Below the pieces are notes generated by a model. The model was given only the letters and a program-made list of their open reading frames with translations. It had not been told where the DNA came from and did not search any database. DNA of 64,000 bases, from contig KB235926.1 of assembly GCA_000332255.1 (NCBI GenBank), positions 2,473,050 to 2,537,049 on the forward strand, read 5' to 3'. Positions 48,614-56,712 of this stretch are shown here, piece after piece; the stretch's first letter is position 1; every line of letters starts with the position of its first letter. A program made the position numbers and the translations under genes. This DNA is from a cyanobacterium PCC 7702 (GTDB lineage Bacteria > Cyanobacteriota > Cyanobacteriia > Cyanobacteriales > Nostocaceae).

Positions 48614-49375
48614 ATGTTTAATGTTGTTCGTCGCAGTCAAATTGTTGGTTTAATGGCAATGGATGGCAGCAGTGCCACCCGGATGGGCAGTGTGGAAGAG
48701 GTGTGGGTAGATAATAACGGTAGAGTTGCCTATTTTGCCAGTCAGGGTGGCTACACTCCTTTGGAAGAGGTTTCTACTATCGGACCCGATGCTGTTCTGA
48801 CCTACTCGAGCTTGGCGGTTGAAGCTCCCACAACAAAATTGCGACGCTTGTATCGCATGGCGGTGCAAACGCCGTCGGCGCGCGAACCCCTCGGCTGGGT
48901 TGAGGATTTTCTCTTTGATTGGGAAACTGGAGATATTGCTGCTTACGTTTTGGGAGGAGATATTGCAGCTGGTTTTGGCGGGCGAGCTGTGCTGTTTCCT
49001 GAAGATGTGGAGGTGATTGATGCAGAAGCGGTTGTGATTAAGGAAGATGCAAAAAATCGCCTCCAGGGTGAGTCGGAAGGACTGAAAGGTTTTTTGAGTG
49101 AAAAGTCGCAACAGGTAAAGAATTTGATCAAACGCATGGGCGATCGCCTGCAATCTCTTGTTTCTCCCCAAGACAAACCTGAGTTTGTGCGGGTGAAAAT
49201 TAAGGAAGTGCAAGATGAATTAGCAACTTCCGGAAAGTACGATCGCAATGCTCTTCAAGAAGCAGCTGAATTCATACAAGAAAAATGGGAGGATTTCCAA
49301 CACAGTCTCAGTCGCGCTGGAGAGCGAATCAAACGAGCTTTTGATTCGGCAAGGAAGCGTTTGACTCACAATTAA
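48614..49375 (+). CDS. PRC-barrel domain protein
   Basis: 253 residues from ATG 48614, with AAAGGAGG upstream (GTG 48611 is the alternative). Two PRC-barrel-like repeats occupy about 1-75 (LMAMDGSSATRMGSVEEVWVD) and 80-150 (LGWVEDFLFDWETGDIAAYVLGG). A helical, charged C-terminal part (from about 160) ends in an amphipathic stretch. PRC barrels bind RNA, proteins or photosynthetic complexes. The link here to chaperones is only by neighbourhood. Confidence 0.85.
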   Translation: MFNVVRRSQIVGLMAMDGSSATRMGSVEEVWVDNNGRVAYFASQGGYTPLEEVSTIGPDAVLTYSSLAVEAPTTKLRRLYRMAVQTPSAREPLGWVEDFLFDWETGDIAAYVLGGDIAAGFGGRAVLFPEDVEVIDAEAVVIKEDAKNRLQGESEGLKGFLSEKSQQVKNLIKRMGDRLQSLVSPQDKPEFVRVKIKEVQDELATSGKYDRNALQEAAEFIQEKWEDFQHSLSRAGERIKRAFDSARKRLTHN

Positions 49376-49449
49376 TATTTGCTGGAAAGGGGATTTCAGG
49401 TAAATTAGGCTAATTCCCATAACATGTAATTACTGATTTTTCATTGCCG

Positions 49450-49950
49450 ATGACTTTACCAAATTGGATCACCTTTTCCCGGCTGCTTGGATTACCTTTT
49501 TTGCTTTACGGTTTACACGATCCTACACCCACAAGCAGGTGGGTGTGTTTGGTCATTTTCCTCCTAGCTGCTGGTACTGATTGGTTGGATGGCTATTTAG
49601 CTCGCAAACTCAATCAAGTTACCGATCTGGGTAAATTCCTCGATCCCTTGGTGGATAAATTGCTGGTACTGGCACCGTTGCTGGCTTTAATTGAACTAGG
49701 ACAAGTTCCTGCCTGGGGAGTATTTTTGATACTGGGACGAGAGTTAGCGATCGCCGGTTGGCGTGTCAACCAAGCTGACATTAGAGGAGCAAATATTTGG
49801 GGTAAGCTGAAAACTGTCAGCCAAATTGTGGCGATCGCCCTTTTAATCGCACCTTTACCTCAAATCTGGCAACTACCTTCTTTGGTGGCTTTTTGGTTTG
49901 CAGTTGTACTGACGTTAATCTCGGGAGCTATTTACCTGTTTTTTGCTTAA
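49450..49950 (+). CDS. pgsA: CDP-diacylglycerol-glycerol-3-phosphate phosphatidyltransferase family
   Basis: 166 residues from ATG 49450 (MTLPNWITFSRLLGLPFLLYG). The CDP-alcohol phosphotransferase motif D-x2-DG-x2-AR-x8-G-x3-D-x3-D is intact (TDWLDGYLARKLNQVTDLGKFLDPLVDK). Several hydrophobic helices follow. It makes phosphatidylglycerol phosphate, precursor of phosphatidylglycerol, an essential lipid of photosystems. It lies 74 bases past the PRC gene and may be the last gene of this transcript. A second pgsA elsewhere cannot be excluded. Confidence 0.85.
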   Translation: MTLPNWITFSRLLGLPFLLYGLHDPTPTSRWVCLVIFLLAAGTDWLDGYLARKLNQVTDLGKFLDPLVDKLLVLAPLLALIELGQVPAWGVFLILGRELAIAGWRVNQADIRGANIWGKLKTVSQIVAIALLIAPLPQIWQLPSLVAFWFAVVLTLISGAIYLFFA

Positions 49951-49972
49951 CACGGTTTAAAACTACTTTTTC

Positions 49973-51091
49973 TCAGCTTTTAGCTGCTTTGAGCTGCAAA
50001 ATTTCCTGAGGATGCAAACAAGCTGCAAAGGTACGAGCTTGAACGGATAATTGATGCTTTTGATACCAAGCATAAGCACGATCGGCAATTATCTGAGCTG
50101 TGCGTAAGTTGATTGTTTCCTCGTAGTCGTCTCCCAACCAGTAGTGTTTTCCTGCTTGCAACCCATCTAAATCTTTGCCTTTGTACCATACGCCTACTGG
50201 TAGCAATCTATGGGCGCAGTAAGCAGCAAAAATAGTTGATTTTGTCAAGTACTCAGTATGGTAATTAAAAAAACCTGCCACTGAGCTAGATAATAAATCG
50301 CTGATTTGTTGAGGCGATCGCACTCCCAAACTCTTCACGGGAGTACCGTTAATTGACTCAATGGCAAAATCCAAAGCTGGACCGATGTCCAAGATTTCCT
50401 CAATTTCTAACTCGCGGCAAGTTCGCTGCAGTGCCGATCGCGACTGCTGATAAACTCGAGAACGAGGGCCGCGACTGCCAAATACTACCAAACGCCGAGG
50501 TCGTTGTGATAGGGGAGGAGGATTTTCTGGTTCCCCAACATTAGAAAAAACTGGTACTACCGGAATTTGAGAGTGTTTTCCTTGACTGAAACGAGCGATG
50601 ATTTCGGCGTATCCTTGTCTGTTGGTAAGACAGCGATCGCTACAGCATGCTAGACGACGAACTAAGTTTCTTTGCAACGGTGATGTCCAAAATTGACTTG
50701 TCCAGAATGGACCGAAAGCATGCAGTTCGTGAAACATTGTTACCAAACGTTGGGAAGTAGCTGTTTGACGCCAATGCTCCAAACCTTTTACCAACCATCT
50801 CGGACAACCGCGTTTGGCATAACCGTAACCCACATAATGTAAAAGCACCACCTGTACGGAGCTTTCTTTTGTAGGTAGTAGCTGTAGTAAAGCTTGACTT
50901 GATTGCTCTTGTATCTGCTGAACAGCAAATCCTTCTACCACAGACTGACCGCACCAGTTAGGATCGGCAACGAGAAAATTCGTATCAATGCCAAAATCCT
51001 GGCGCATTTGTTTCGCTAGCTGCAAGCTGTGGTCTCCAACTCCATCAATAGCTGGAGGCAAGCGGGGAACGATAGCAATTATGCAAGCCAC
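49973..51091 (-). CDS. GT4-type glycosyltransferase
   Basis: 372 residues. The N-terminal half (MACIIAIVPRLPPAIDGVGDHSLQLAKQMRQ) is typical of GT4 acceptor-domain starts. The donor-domain signature is weak (no clear EPFG motif), with FFNYHTEYLTKSTIFAAYCAHRLLPVG in its place. It may therefore be an inactive or divergent family member. It starts the exopolysaccharide locus and is convergent with pgsA. Confidence 0.7.
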   Translation of the reverse strand: MACIIAIVPRLPPAIDGVGDHSLQLAKQMRQDFGIDTNFLVADPNWCGQSVVEGFAVQQIQEQSSQALLQLLPTKESSVQVVLLHYVGYGYAKRGCPRWLVKGLEHWRQTATSQRLVTMFHELHAFGPFWTSQFWTSPLQRNLVRRLACCSDRCLTNRQGYAEIIARFSQGKHSQIPVVPVFSNVGEPENPPPLSQRPRRLVVFGSRGPRSRVYQQSRSALQRTCRELEIEEILDIGPALDFAIESINGTPVKSLGVRSPQQISDLLSSSVAGFFNYHTEYLTKSTIFAAYCAHRLLPVGVWYKGKDLDGLQAGKHYWLGDDYEETINLRTAQIIADRAYAWYQKHQLSVQARTFAACLHPQEILQLKAAKS

Positions 51092-51223
51092 GATACCATA
51101 CCCTGACGTTAAGTTTTATTTTTTTGAGTAGGGATAGCGTTATAAATATATCACTAATTTTTTTGAAAAGCAGCAATTTTTCGGTAAAAATACTAAATTT
51201 ATAACCCTGTCCTAATTTAATTT

Positions 51224-52388
51224 ATGCCTGGTATAAAGAAAATTCTTTCTATCGGTCACTCCTACGTAGTTAGGTTGAACCGTCGCCTCGTGAATGAAAT
51301 GGCTCGTTCAGGTCAGCAAGAATGGGAAGTCACAGCAGTTGCTCCCGCGTTTATGCACGGAGATTTGCGATCCATGCACCTAGAACTAGACCCACAGGAA
51401 GTCTGTCGACTAGAAGCAGTACCTGTCTACAACAGTCAACGCATTCATTTTATGACCTATGACTGGCGATTGCGAGAAATTATGCAGCAAGGTTGGGACT
51501 TGGTACATTGCTGGGAAGAACCTTATATTTTTGCAGGTGGTCAGGTCGCATGGTGGACGCCAAAAAATGCTTCCTTAGTTTATCGAACTGCTCAAAACAA
51601 ATCCAAACAGTATCCATTTCCTTTCAATTGGATAGAAAACTATGCTATGAATAAGTCAGATGGTTGGTTATGCTCCGGACAAACGGTACTGGAAGCTTTA
51701 AAGAACCGACCGGGGTATTCGCGTCCAATGCAATTGATTCCTTTAGGTGTGGATCTCAACTGCTTTTATCCTTGCGCTGAAGCTAAATAAATACCAGATT
51801 CGTCAGCTTCTGAATTGGGAGGAAGACAAAACACCTGTTATTGGCTTTCTAGGACGTTTGGTTCCGGAAAAAGGATTGGGTTTATTAATGTCTGTATTGG
51901 ATGAATTACAAACTCCTTGGCGAGCTTTGTTTGTCGGTACAGGAACAATGGAATCTTCTATAAGAAGTTGGGCTCAAAAGTATCCCCAAAAAGTGCGCAT
52001 TTGTATGGATGTCAAACACGACCAGGTTCCTCAATATTTGAATGCTATGGATATACTTGTCGCACCCAGTCAAACGGTATCTAACTGGAAAGAACAATTT
52101 GGGAGAATGATAATTGAGGCATTTGCTTGTGGTCTTCCTGTAATTGGTAGCGATAGTGGTGAAATTCCTTATGTTATCCAAGATGCAGGTGTGGTAGTTG
52201 GCGAAAAAGATCAGCTTGGGTGGGTAAAAGCTATCTCAGAATTACTTGAGAGTCCGTCGCGAAGACAGGAACTAGCTTGCAAAGGTTTGGAGCGATCGCG
52301 TCAGCTTTATGCTTGGCCTGTTGTTGCTCGGCAATATTTGCAGTTTTTTAATGAACTGTTAGATTCTCACTGCTTGCTATCTGTGTAG
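51224..52388 (+). pseudogene. GT4 glycosyltransferase interrupted by a one-base frameshift
   Basis: Piece one (51224-51790) reads KKILSIGHSYVVRLNRRLVNEMA to LIPLGVDLNCFYPCAEAK and stops at TAA 51788. Piece two continues in another frame (KYQIRQLLNWEEDKTPVIGFLGRLVPEKGLG to the end), with the donor-domain EQFGRMIIEAFACGLPVIGSDSGEIP. Removing the T at 51788 joins them exactly as AEAK-KYQIRQ. It is therefore a full-length GT4 gene with one extra base: a recent mutation or a sequencing error. The domain order is otherwise complete. Its end overlaps the convergent methyltransferase by 41 bases. Confidence 0.85.
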
Positions 52389-52995
52389 TAATAGGTGGCT
52401 TTTGCCATATTATTGCTGTTTTTATACCGTTGGTGGATTGATTCACAACTAACCAATCTTGAGGTATCTCAAGTACATCGAATGAATTCCAGAGATTAGC
52501 GTCATCCAGTAACAAATATCCACCTGGTTTTATCTTGCTCAGGCACTTTCTAGTACAGTTAGTTCTGTAGTGACCGTCAACGATAATCAAATCAAAACTC
52601 GCGTCTGGAAATTCATCCAACACTGCTACATAATCAGGGCATTTTTCGTAAAATTCCCGTTCTGGTTCTGTTAAAGAATGGTCGAGGGGAATCCATCGCA
52701 AATCTACATTAGTCAGGTTTGCGGTTTCTATTTTTTTCTTAACTAATTGATACCAGACGCTATTGTGTTCTATACTGATTAGATTACCGGCGCGTTGAGC
52801 AAACCATACCGTACTTCTACCGCTGCCAAATTCTAATACAGACATCGACTTAGAAAGATGTTTTTCGCAGAAGTCAACTGTTCCCGGACACATCCAAGGT
52901 TTGTGAGGATGGAGTTTTTCCCAAATCCAATACTTAAGCCGATAGAAAATTGCCTTGGGTCTTTGTAACCAGAAAATAATATTTTTTGCTGTCAT
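52348..52995 (-). CDS. Class I SAM-dependent methyltransferase
   Basis: 215 residues. SAM-binding loop VLEFGSGRSTVWFAQRAG at about 53-70, then LISIEHNSVWYQLV (acidic strand-2 end), DLIIVDGHYRTNC and IKPGGYLLLDDAN. This is the fold of class I methyltransferases near polysaccharide genes; it may methylate a sugar residue. Substrate unproven. It lies antisense to the glycosyltransferase end. Confidence 0.8.
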   Translation of the reverse strand: MTAKNIIFWLQRPKAIFYRLKYWIWEKLHPHKPWMCPGTVDFCEKHLSKSMSVLEFGSGRSTVWFAQRAGNLISIEHNSVWYQLVKKKIETANLTNVDLRWIPLDHSLTEPEREFYEKCPDYVAVLDEFPDASFDLIIVDGHYRTNCTRKCLSKIKPGGYLLLDDANLWNSFDVLEIPQDWLVVNQSTNGIKTAIIWQKPPITTQIASSENLTVH

Positions 52996-53157
52996 TATCT
53001 ACATTTTTATCTTTGTGCCTTATTTTAGAAAATCTGTCTCAAAAATTAAATTAAAAAAATATAAATTTTGGTATTTAATTATATATTTTTAGTAGTTTAT
53101 TGCTTGGTAAGCAATTGATTTAAATTTCGCCAATAAATAAAAATCCAAATTCATAAA

Positions 53158-54288
53158 ATGACTCAACTTCGTCTGGCAATTATCTGCGATTATCCAGAAG
53201 AAAACTGGCCGAGTATGGATTTGTGTGCTCAGATGCTCATCAAGCACCTGCAAGCAGAACAAAAGATATTTATTCAAGCTACACAAGTTTGTCCAAAATT
53301 TAGATGGCGTTTTCAAAAAATTCCCTGGCTCAATAAAAAGCACTTTGCTTACAATGCAGATCGCCTGCTGAACAGATTTTGGGACTATCCCCGCTATCTC
53401 AAAAACAAAGTCAAGGATTTTGATTTTTTTCACATTGCTGACCACTCCTACGCTCAGCTAGTTCATGTTTTGCCTCCAGGACGCACGGGGGTATATTGTT
53501 ATGATATTGATGCTTTTCGCTCTGTAGTAGAGCCAAAGCAAGAACGTCGACCTGGTTGGTATCAAGCTATGTCTCGCCACATCCTGCGTGGTTTGCAGTC
53601 ATGCGCTGTTGTTTTTTATTCCACAACAGAAGTGAGAAAGGAAATTGAGCGCCATCGAATAGTAGAACCATCGCGTTTAGTTCATGCTCCCTTGGGAGTT
53701 GCTGCGGAATTTTGCGTCAATGCTGATGACACCAGCATCAGCGAGCAAATAGGTCATGCACCTTTTTTACTTCATGTTGGCAGTTGTATTTCTCGCAAGC
53801 GTATTGATATTCTGTTAGAAGTTTTTTCCCAGCTGCGAGCTATCTATCCTGAATTAAGACTGGTCAAAGTTGGGGGAGAATGGACACTAGCTCAGCAGCA
53901 GCAAATAGCTCGGTTAAATCTCACAAAGGCGATTGTTCATTTGCAAGGTTTACAGCGCAAAAGTATAGCTGCTCTTTACCGAAAAGCATCCGCGGTGCTG
54001 TTAACAAGTGAAGCAGAAGGTTTTGGATTACCTGTAATAGAAGCTCTAGCTTGTGGAGCGGTGGTAGTTGTCAGCGATATTCCTGTTTTGCGTGAGGTGG
54101 GCGGAGAAGCTGTTGTATACTGTCCGGTTGGAGATGTATCAGTGTGGGTGAAAACCATACAGCAACTATTGGCCAATCCAGCAATAGCTCCAGCTTGGAA
54201 TTTGCGTCTGAGCAAGGCGCAGGAATATTCTTGGTCTGCTCACGCTCAAATTATTGCTCGATCTTATCTACAACTAGCTCATCGTTGA
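53158..54288 (+). CDS. GT4 glycosyltransferase
   Basis: 376 residues. The acceptor half starts LRLAIICDYPEENWPSMDL. The donor half has APFLLHVGSCISRKRIDILLEVF, GLQRKSIAALYRKASAVLLTSEAEGFGLPVIEALACGAVVVVSDIPVLREV, a full GT4 signature (EGFGLPVIEA). It likely adds a sugar to a lipid-linked glycan. It is three bases from the next glycosyltransferase, so the pair is co-transcribed. Confidence 0.9.
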   Translation: MTQLRLAIICDYPEENWPSMDLCAQMLIKHLQAEQKIFIQATQVCPKFRWRFQKIPWLNKKHFAYNADRLLNRFWDYPRYLKNKVKDFDFFHIADHSYAQLVHVLPPGRTGVYCYDIDAFRSVVEPKQERRPGWYQAMSRHILRGLQSCAVVFYSTTEVRKEIERHRIVEPSRLVHAPLGVAAEFCVNADDTSISEQIGHAPFLLHVGSCISRKRIDILLEVFSQLRAIYPELRLVKVGGEWTLAQQQQIARLNLTKAIVHLQGLQRKSIAALYRKASAVLLTSEAEGFGLPVIEALACGAVVVVSDIPVLREVGGEAVVYCPVGDVSVWVKTIQQLLANPAIAPAWNLRLSKAQEYSWSAHAQIIARSYLQLAHR

Positions 54289-54291
54289 AAT

Positions 54292-55539
54292 ATGAAAATT
54301 GTCTTTGCAAATCCAGTGGGAGCAATTGGTGGTGCAGAAAGGGTATTGCTGACGATATTTTCTGCGCTTTTAAAGTTGCAACCTGAGTTACAGCTTTATT
54401 TGATTGTGGGTACGGACGGACCGCTAGTAGAAGCAGCTCGAAAATTGGGAGTACGGGTACAGTTACTGACACTACCAAAAGCAGTGAGCGAATTTGGTGA
54501 CAGCGCTTTGAAAGATAAAAATAAAGTTTTAGCGTTCGGTATTTTACTATTAAGACTAATCACAATTTTACCTGGACTTGGCAAATATGTTTGGGAATTC
54601 CATCTATTTTTGCGTCAACTCAAACCAGATTTAATTCACTCTAATGGTATTAAAACTCATTTACTAGTTGCCTTGGCTGGAGTTAGAAATGTACCTGTAA
54701 TTTGGCACATCCATGATTTTTATCAGTCACGACCATTAATAGGCAAAATTTGGAAATGGATCAGCGCTAGTCCGAATTTAGGAATTGCTATTTCTCAAGC
54801 TGTTGCTGAAGATGCTACAGCTGTACTACCTGGTTTACCAATAAAAGTGATTTACAATGCTGTGGATGTTAATTATTTTTCTCCCCATTTTCCCGCAGTT
54901 TCATCTTCGGAAGTTCCCGTGCGGGTGGGATTGGTTGCTACTTTTGCGCGTTGGAAGGGACAGGAGGTTTTTTTAGCAGCAGCAGCTTGCATTTTAAAAG
55001 CGCATCCTCATTTAAATGTTCGTTTTTGTATTGTAGGTGGAGCAATTTACAAAACTCGCGGTTCTCAATATTCTGAACAAGAATTAAAAGATAAGGCTTT
55101 TGATTTGGGAATTGCAGACAAAGTTGATTTTGTTGGTTTCCAGGAAGATATAGCAGAAATATACCGTTGGTTAGATATTGTAGTGCACGCCAGCACCCAA
55201 CCAGAACCTTTTGGTTTGACAATAGTGGAAGCTATGGCTTGCGGTAAACCTGTGATAGCATCCCAAGCAGGTGGTGCAGCAGAGTTATTTACTCATAATT
55301 ATGATGCAATTGGTGTAGCACCTGGAGACTCTACTGCTTTAGCAGCGGCTATCTTAGATTTACTAAATCATCCCGAGAAGCGTCGAGTTATATCAGAAAG
55401 AGCAAGACAAACGGTCAGCGAGCGTTTCAATGACAAGCGTTTCGGTCAGGAAGTGATCGCAGTTTATCATTATGTTTTAAACCGCAAGCAAAATTCTTGC
55501 TGTAGTTTGATGGAGAGAAAAAAGGTGGGCGATCGCTAA
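54292..55539 (+). CDS. GT4 glycosyltransferase
   Basis: 415 residues. Acceptor half MKIVFANPVGAIGGAERVLLTIF with the GGAE loop typical of GT4. Donor half RVGLVATFARWKGQEVFLAAA and ASTQPEPFGLTIVEAMACGKPVIASQAGGA, the full EPFGLTIVEA motif. Start three bases after the preceding stop. Its last 63 bases overlap the convergent acyltransferase. Confidence 0.92.
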   Translation: MKIVFANPVGAIGGAERVLLTIFSALLKLQPELQLYLIVGTDGPLVEAARKLGVRVQLLTLPKAVSEFGDSALKDKNKVLAFGILLLRLITILPGLGKYVWEFHLFLRQLKPDLIHSNGIKTHLLVALAGVRNVPVIWHIHDFYQSRPLIGKIWKWISASPNLGIAISQAVAEDATAVLPGLPIKVIYNAVDVNYFSPHFPAVSSSEVPVRVGLVATFARWKGQEVFLAAAACILKAHPHLNVRFCIVGGAIYKTRGSQYSEQELKDKAFDLGIADKVDFVGFQEDIAEIYRWLDIVVHASTQPEPFGLTIVEAMACGKPVIASQAGGAAELFTHNYDAIGVAPGDSTALAAAILDLLNHPEKRRVISERARQTVSERFNDKRFGQEVIAVYHYVLNRKQNSCCSLMERKKVGDR

Positions 55540-56604
55540 GCTGACAAAAAAGATTACTAAGGACGAAATGATTAAAATCAACGGTGATAACTGAAAACTG
55601 ACAATTTGTGGATACAATTTTGTCATTATCGGTAAAAAGCCAGCGGTAATTAAGGCATGGGATAGATAAATACCATAACTCAAGTAACCCAATTTCTTTG
55701 CTATGTGCGTCATGGTTTGGTTTTGGGAAATTAAACCAGATATCCCAATGCTATAAAGGAAGGATAAGTATGGTATTAGTAAATTCAAAATATCACTGTG
55801 ACATAAAAAAATACTAATTATCCCTAAGGGAGTAAAGAAAATTATCAGTAATTTTCCTCTAGTAATATTCTGTTCATTTAAGGAAAAACTGTACAATAAT
55901 TGTTGAATTCGAGGAGAATTAATGATGATGCCAAAGATTATATATGGCATGCATTTGATCGTCCAAGCTAAAATAACAAGTATTACTCTGAACATCTGGG
56001 AAAACGAATAATTAAACTGGAGAAAAAAAGCTTGTTTAAAGGCTATTCCTTCTCCTAAAATAAAATCATTACCAGAAACATTCATTACATAAAAAATACT
56101 TAAACTTACTAAGAAAAAATTCATCAGAAATGGTAGAGAAAATCTTCTACAAATTTTTACCATTAATATGGCAACTACCGTGCCACAAAATAACATTGGT
56201 AAAAAATATAGATGAACTCCAGCCGCACCAAAAAAAATAATATTTACGGGATCAGATATTAATCTTTGCAAAGATTCTTTATTTCCTATTAAATATCCTA
56301 AACATCTTGCCAAAAAGTAAATTAAACTCCAAATAGCATAGGGAACTAAAATTCTTTTAATCCTGCTGCTTAAATAATTTTTCGGTTTTTTGTATAAAAG
56401 TAAATGACTGCTAAAATAAAAGGACGCTACCAAAAAATAAGGAACACAAAAAGCTACAAAAAAGTTAGATATCATCAAAGCTTGTTCATCCCTAGGTAAT
56501 TCCCCAAGGCCATGGATGAGAACTACTCCATAGGCGGATACACCTCTAAATAAATCAACTCCCAATAACCTTTTGTTCTGAGCACTGTGACTTAGTAAGC
56601 TCAT
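55477..56604 (-). CDS. Acyltransferase-3 membrane protein
   Basis: 375 residues. The N terminus carries LLGVDLFRGVSAYGVVLIHG, the family's conserved Arg and His. About ten hydrophobic helices follow. Such proteins put acetyl or other acyl groups on exported polysaccharides. It lies downstream of wzc on the same strand, 108 bases away with a hairpin between, so it could be in one transcript with it. Its 3' end overlaps a glycosyltransferase tail to tail. Confidence 0.88.
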   Translation of the reverse strand: MSLLSHSAQNKRLLGVDLFRGVSAYGVVLIHGLGELPRDEQALMISNFFVAFCVPYFLVASFYFSSHLLLYKKPKNYLSSRIKRILVPYAIWSLIYFLARCLGYLIGNKESLQRLISDPVNIIFFGAAGVHLYFLPMLFCGTVVAILMVKICRRFSLPFLMNFFLVSLSIFYVMNVSGNDFILGEGIAFKQAFFLQFNYSFSQMFRVILVILAWTIKCMPYIIFGIIINSPRIQQLLYSFSLNEQNITRGKLLIIFFTPLGIISIFLCHSDILNLLIPYLSFLYSIGISGLISQNQTMTHIAKKLGYLSYGIYLSHALITAGFLPIMTKLYPQIVSFQLSPLILIISSLVIFFVSLAIAHLFSLHQTTARILLAV

Positions 56605-56655
56605 AGTAAGTTAATCACGACTAACATAAACTGTGTTTGCTCAAGAAGTTGGAAA

Positions 56656-56686
56656 TTTGTAGAGACTGGTGCCAAATCTCTACAAA
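56656..56686. repeat. Perfect 10-base hairpin repeat
   Basis: TTTGTAGAGA (56656-56665) and TCTCTACAAA (56677-56686) are perfect inverted repeats around an 11-base loop. It resembles the TGTAGAGACG-type dispersed repeats of cyanobacteria. It sits between wzc and the acyltransferase. No T run. Confidence 0.6.
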
Positions 56687-56712
56687 ATCCGATGCCAACA
56701 AATAGGCGATAA

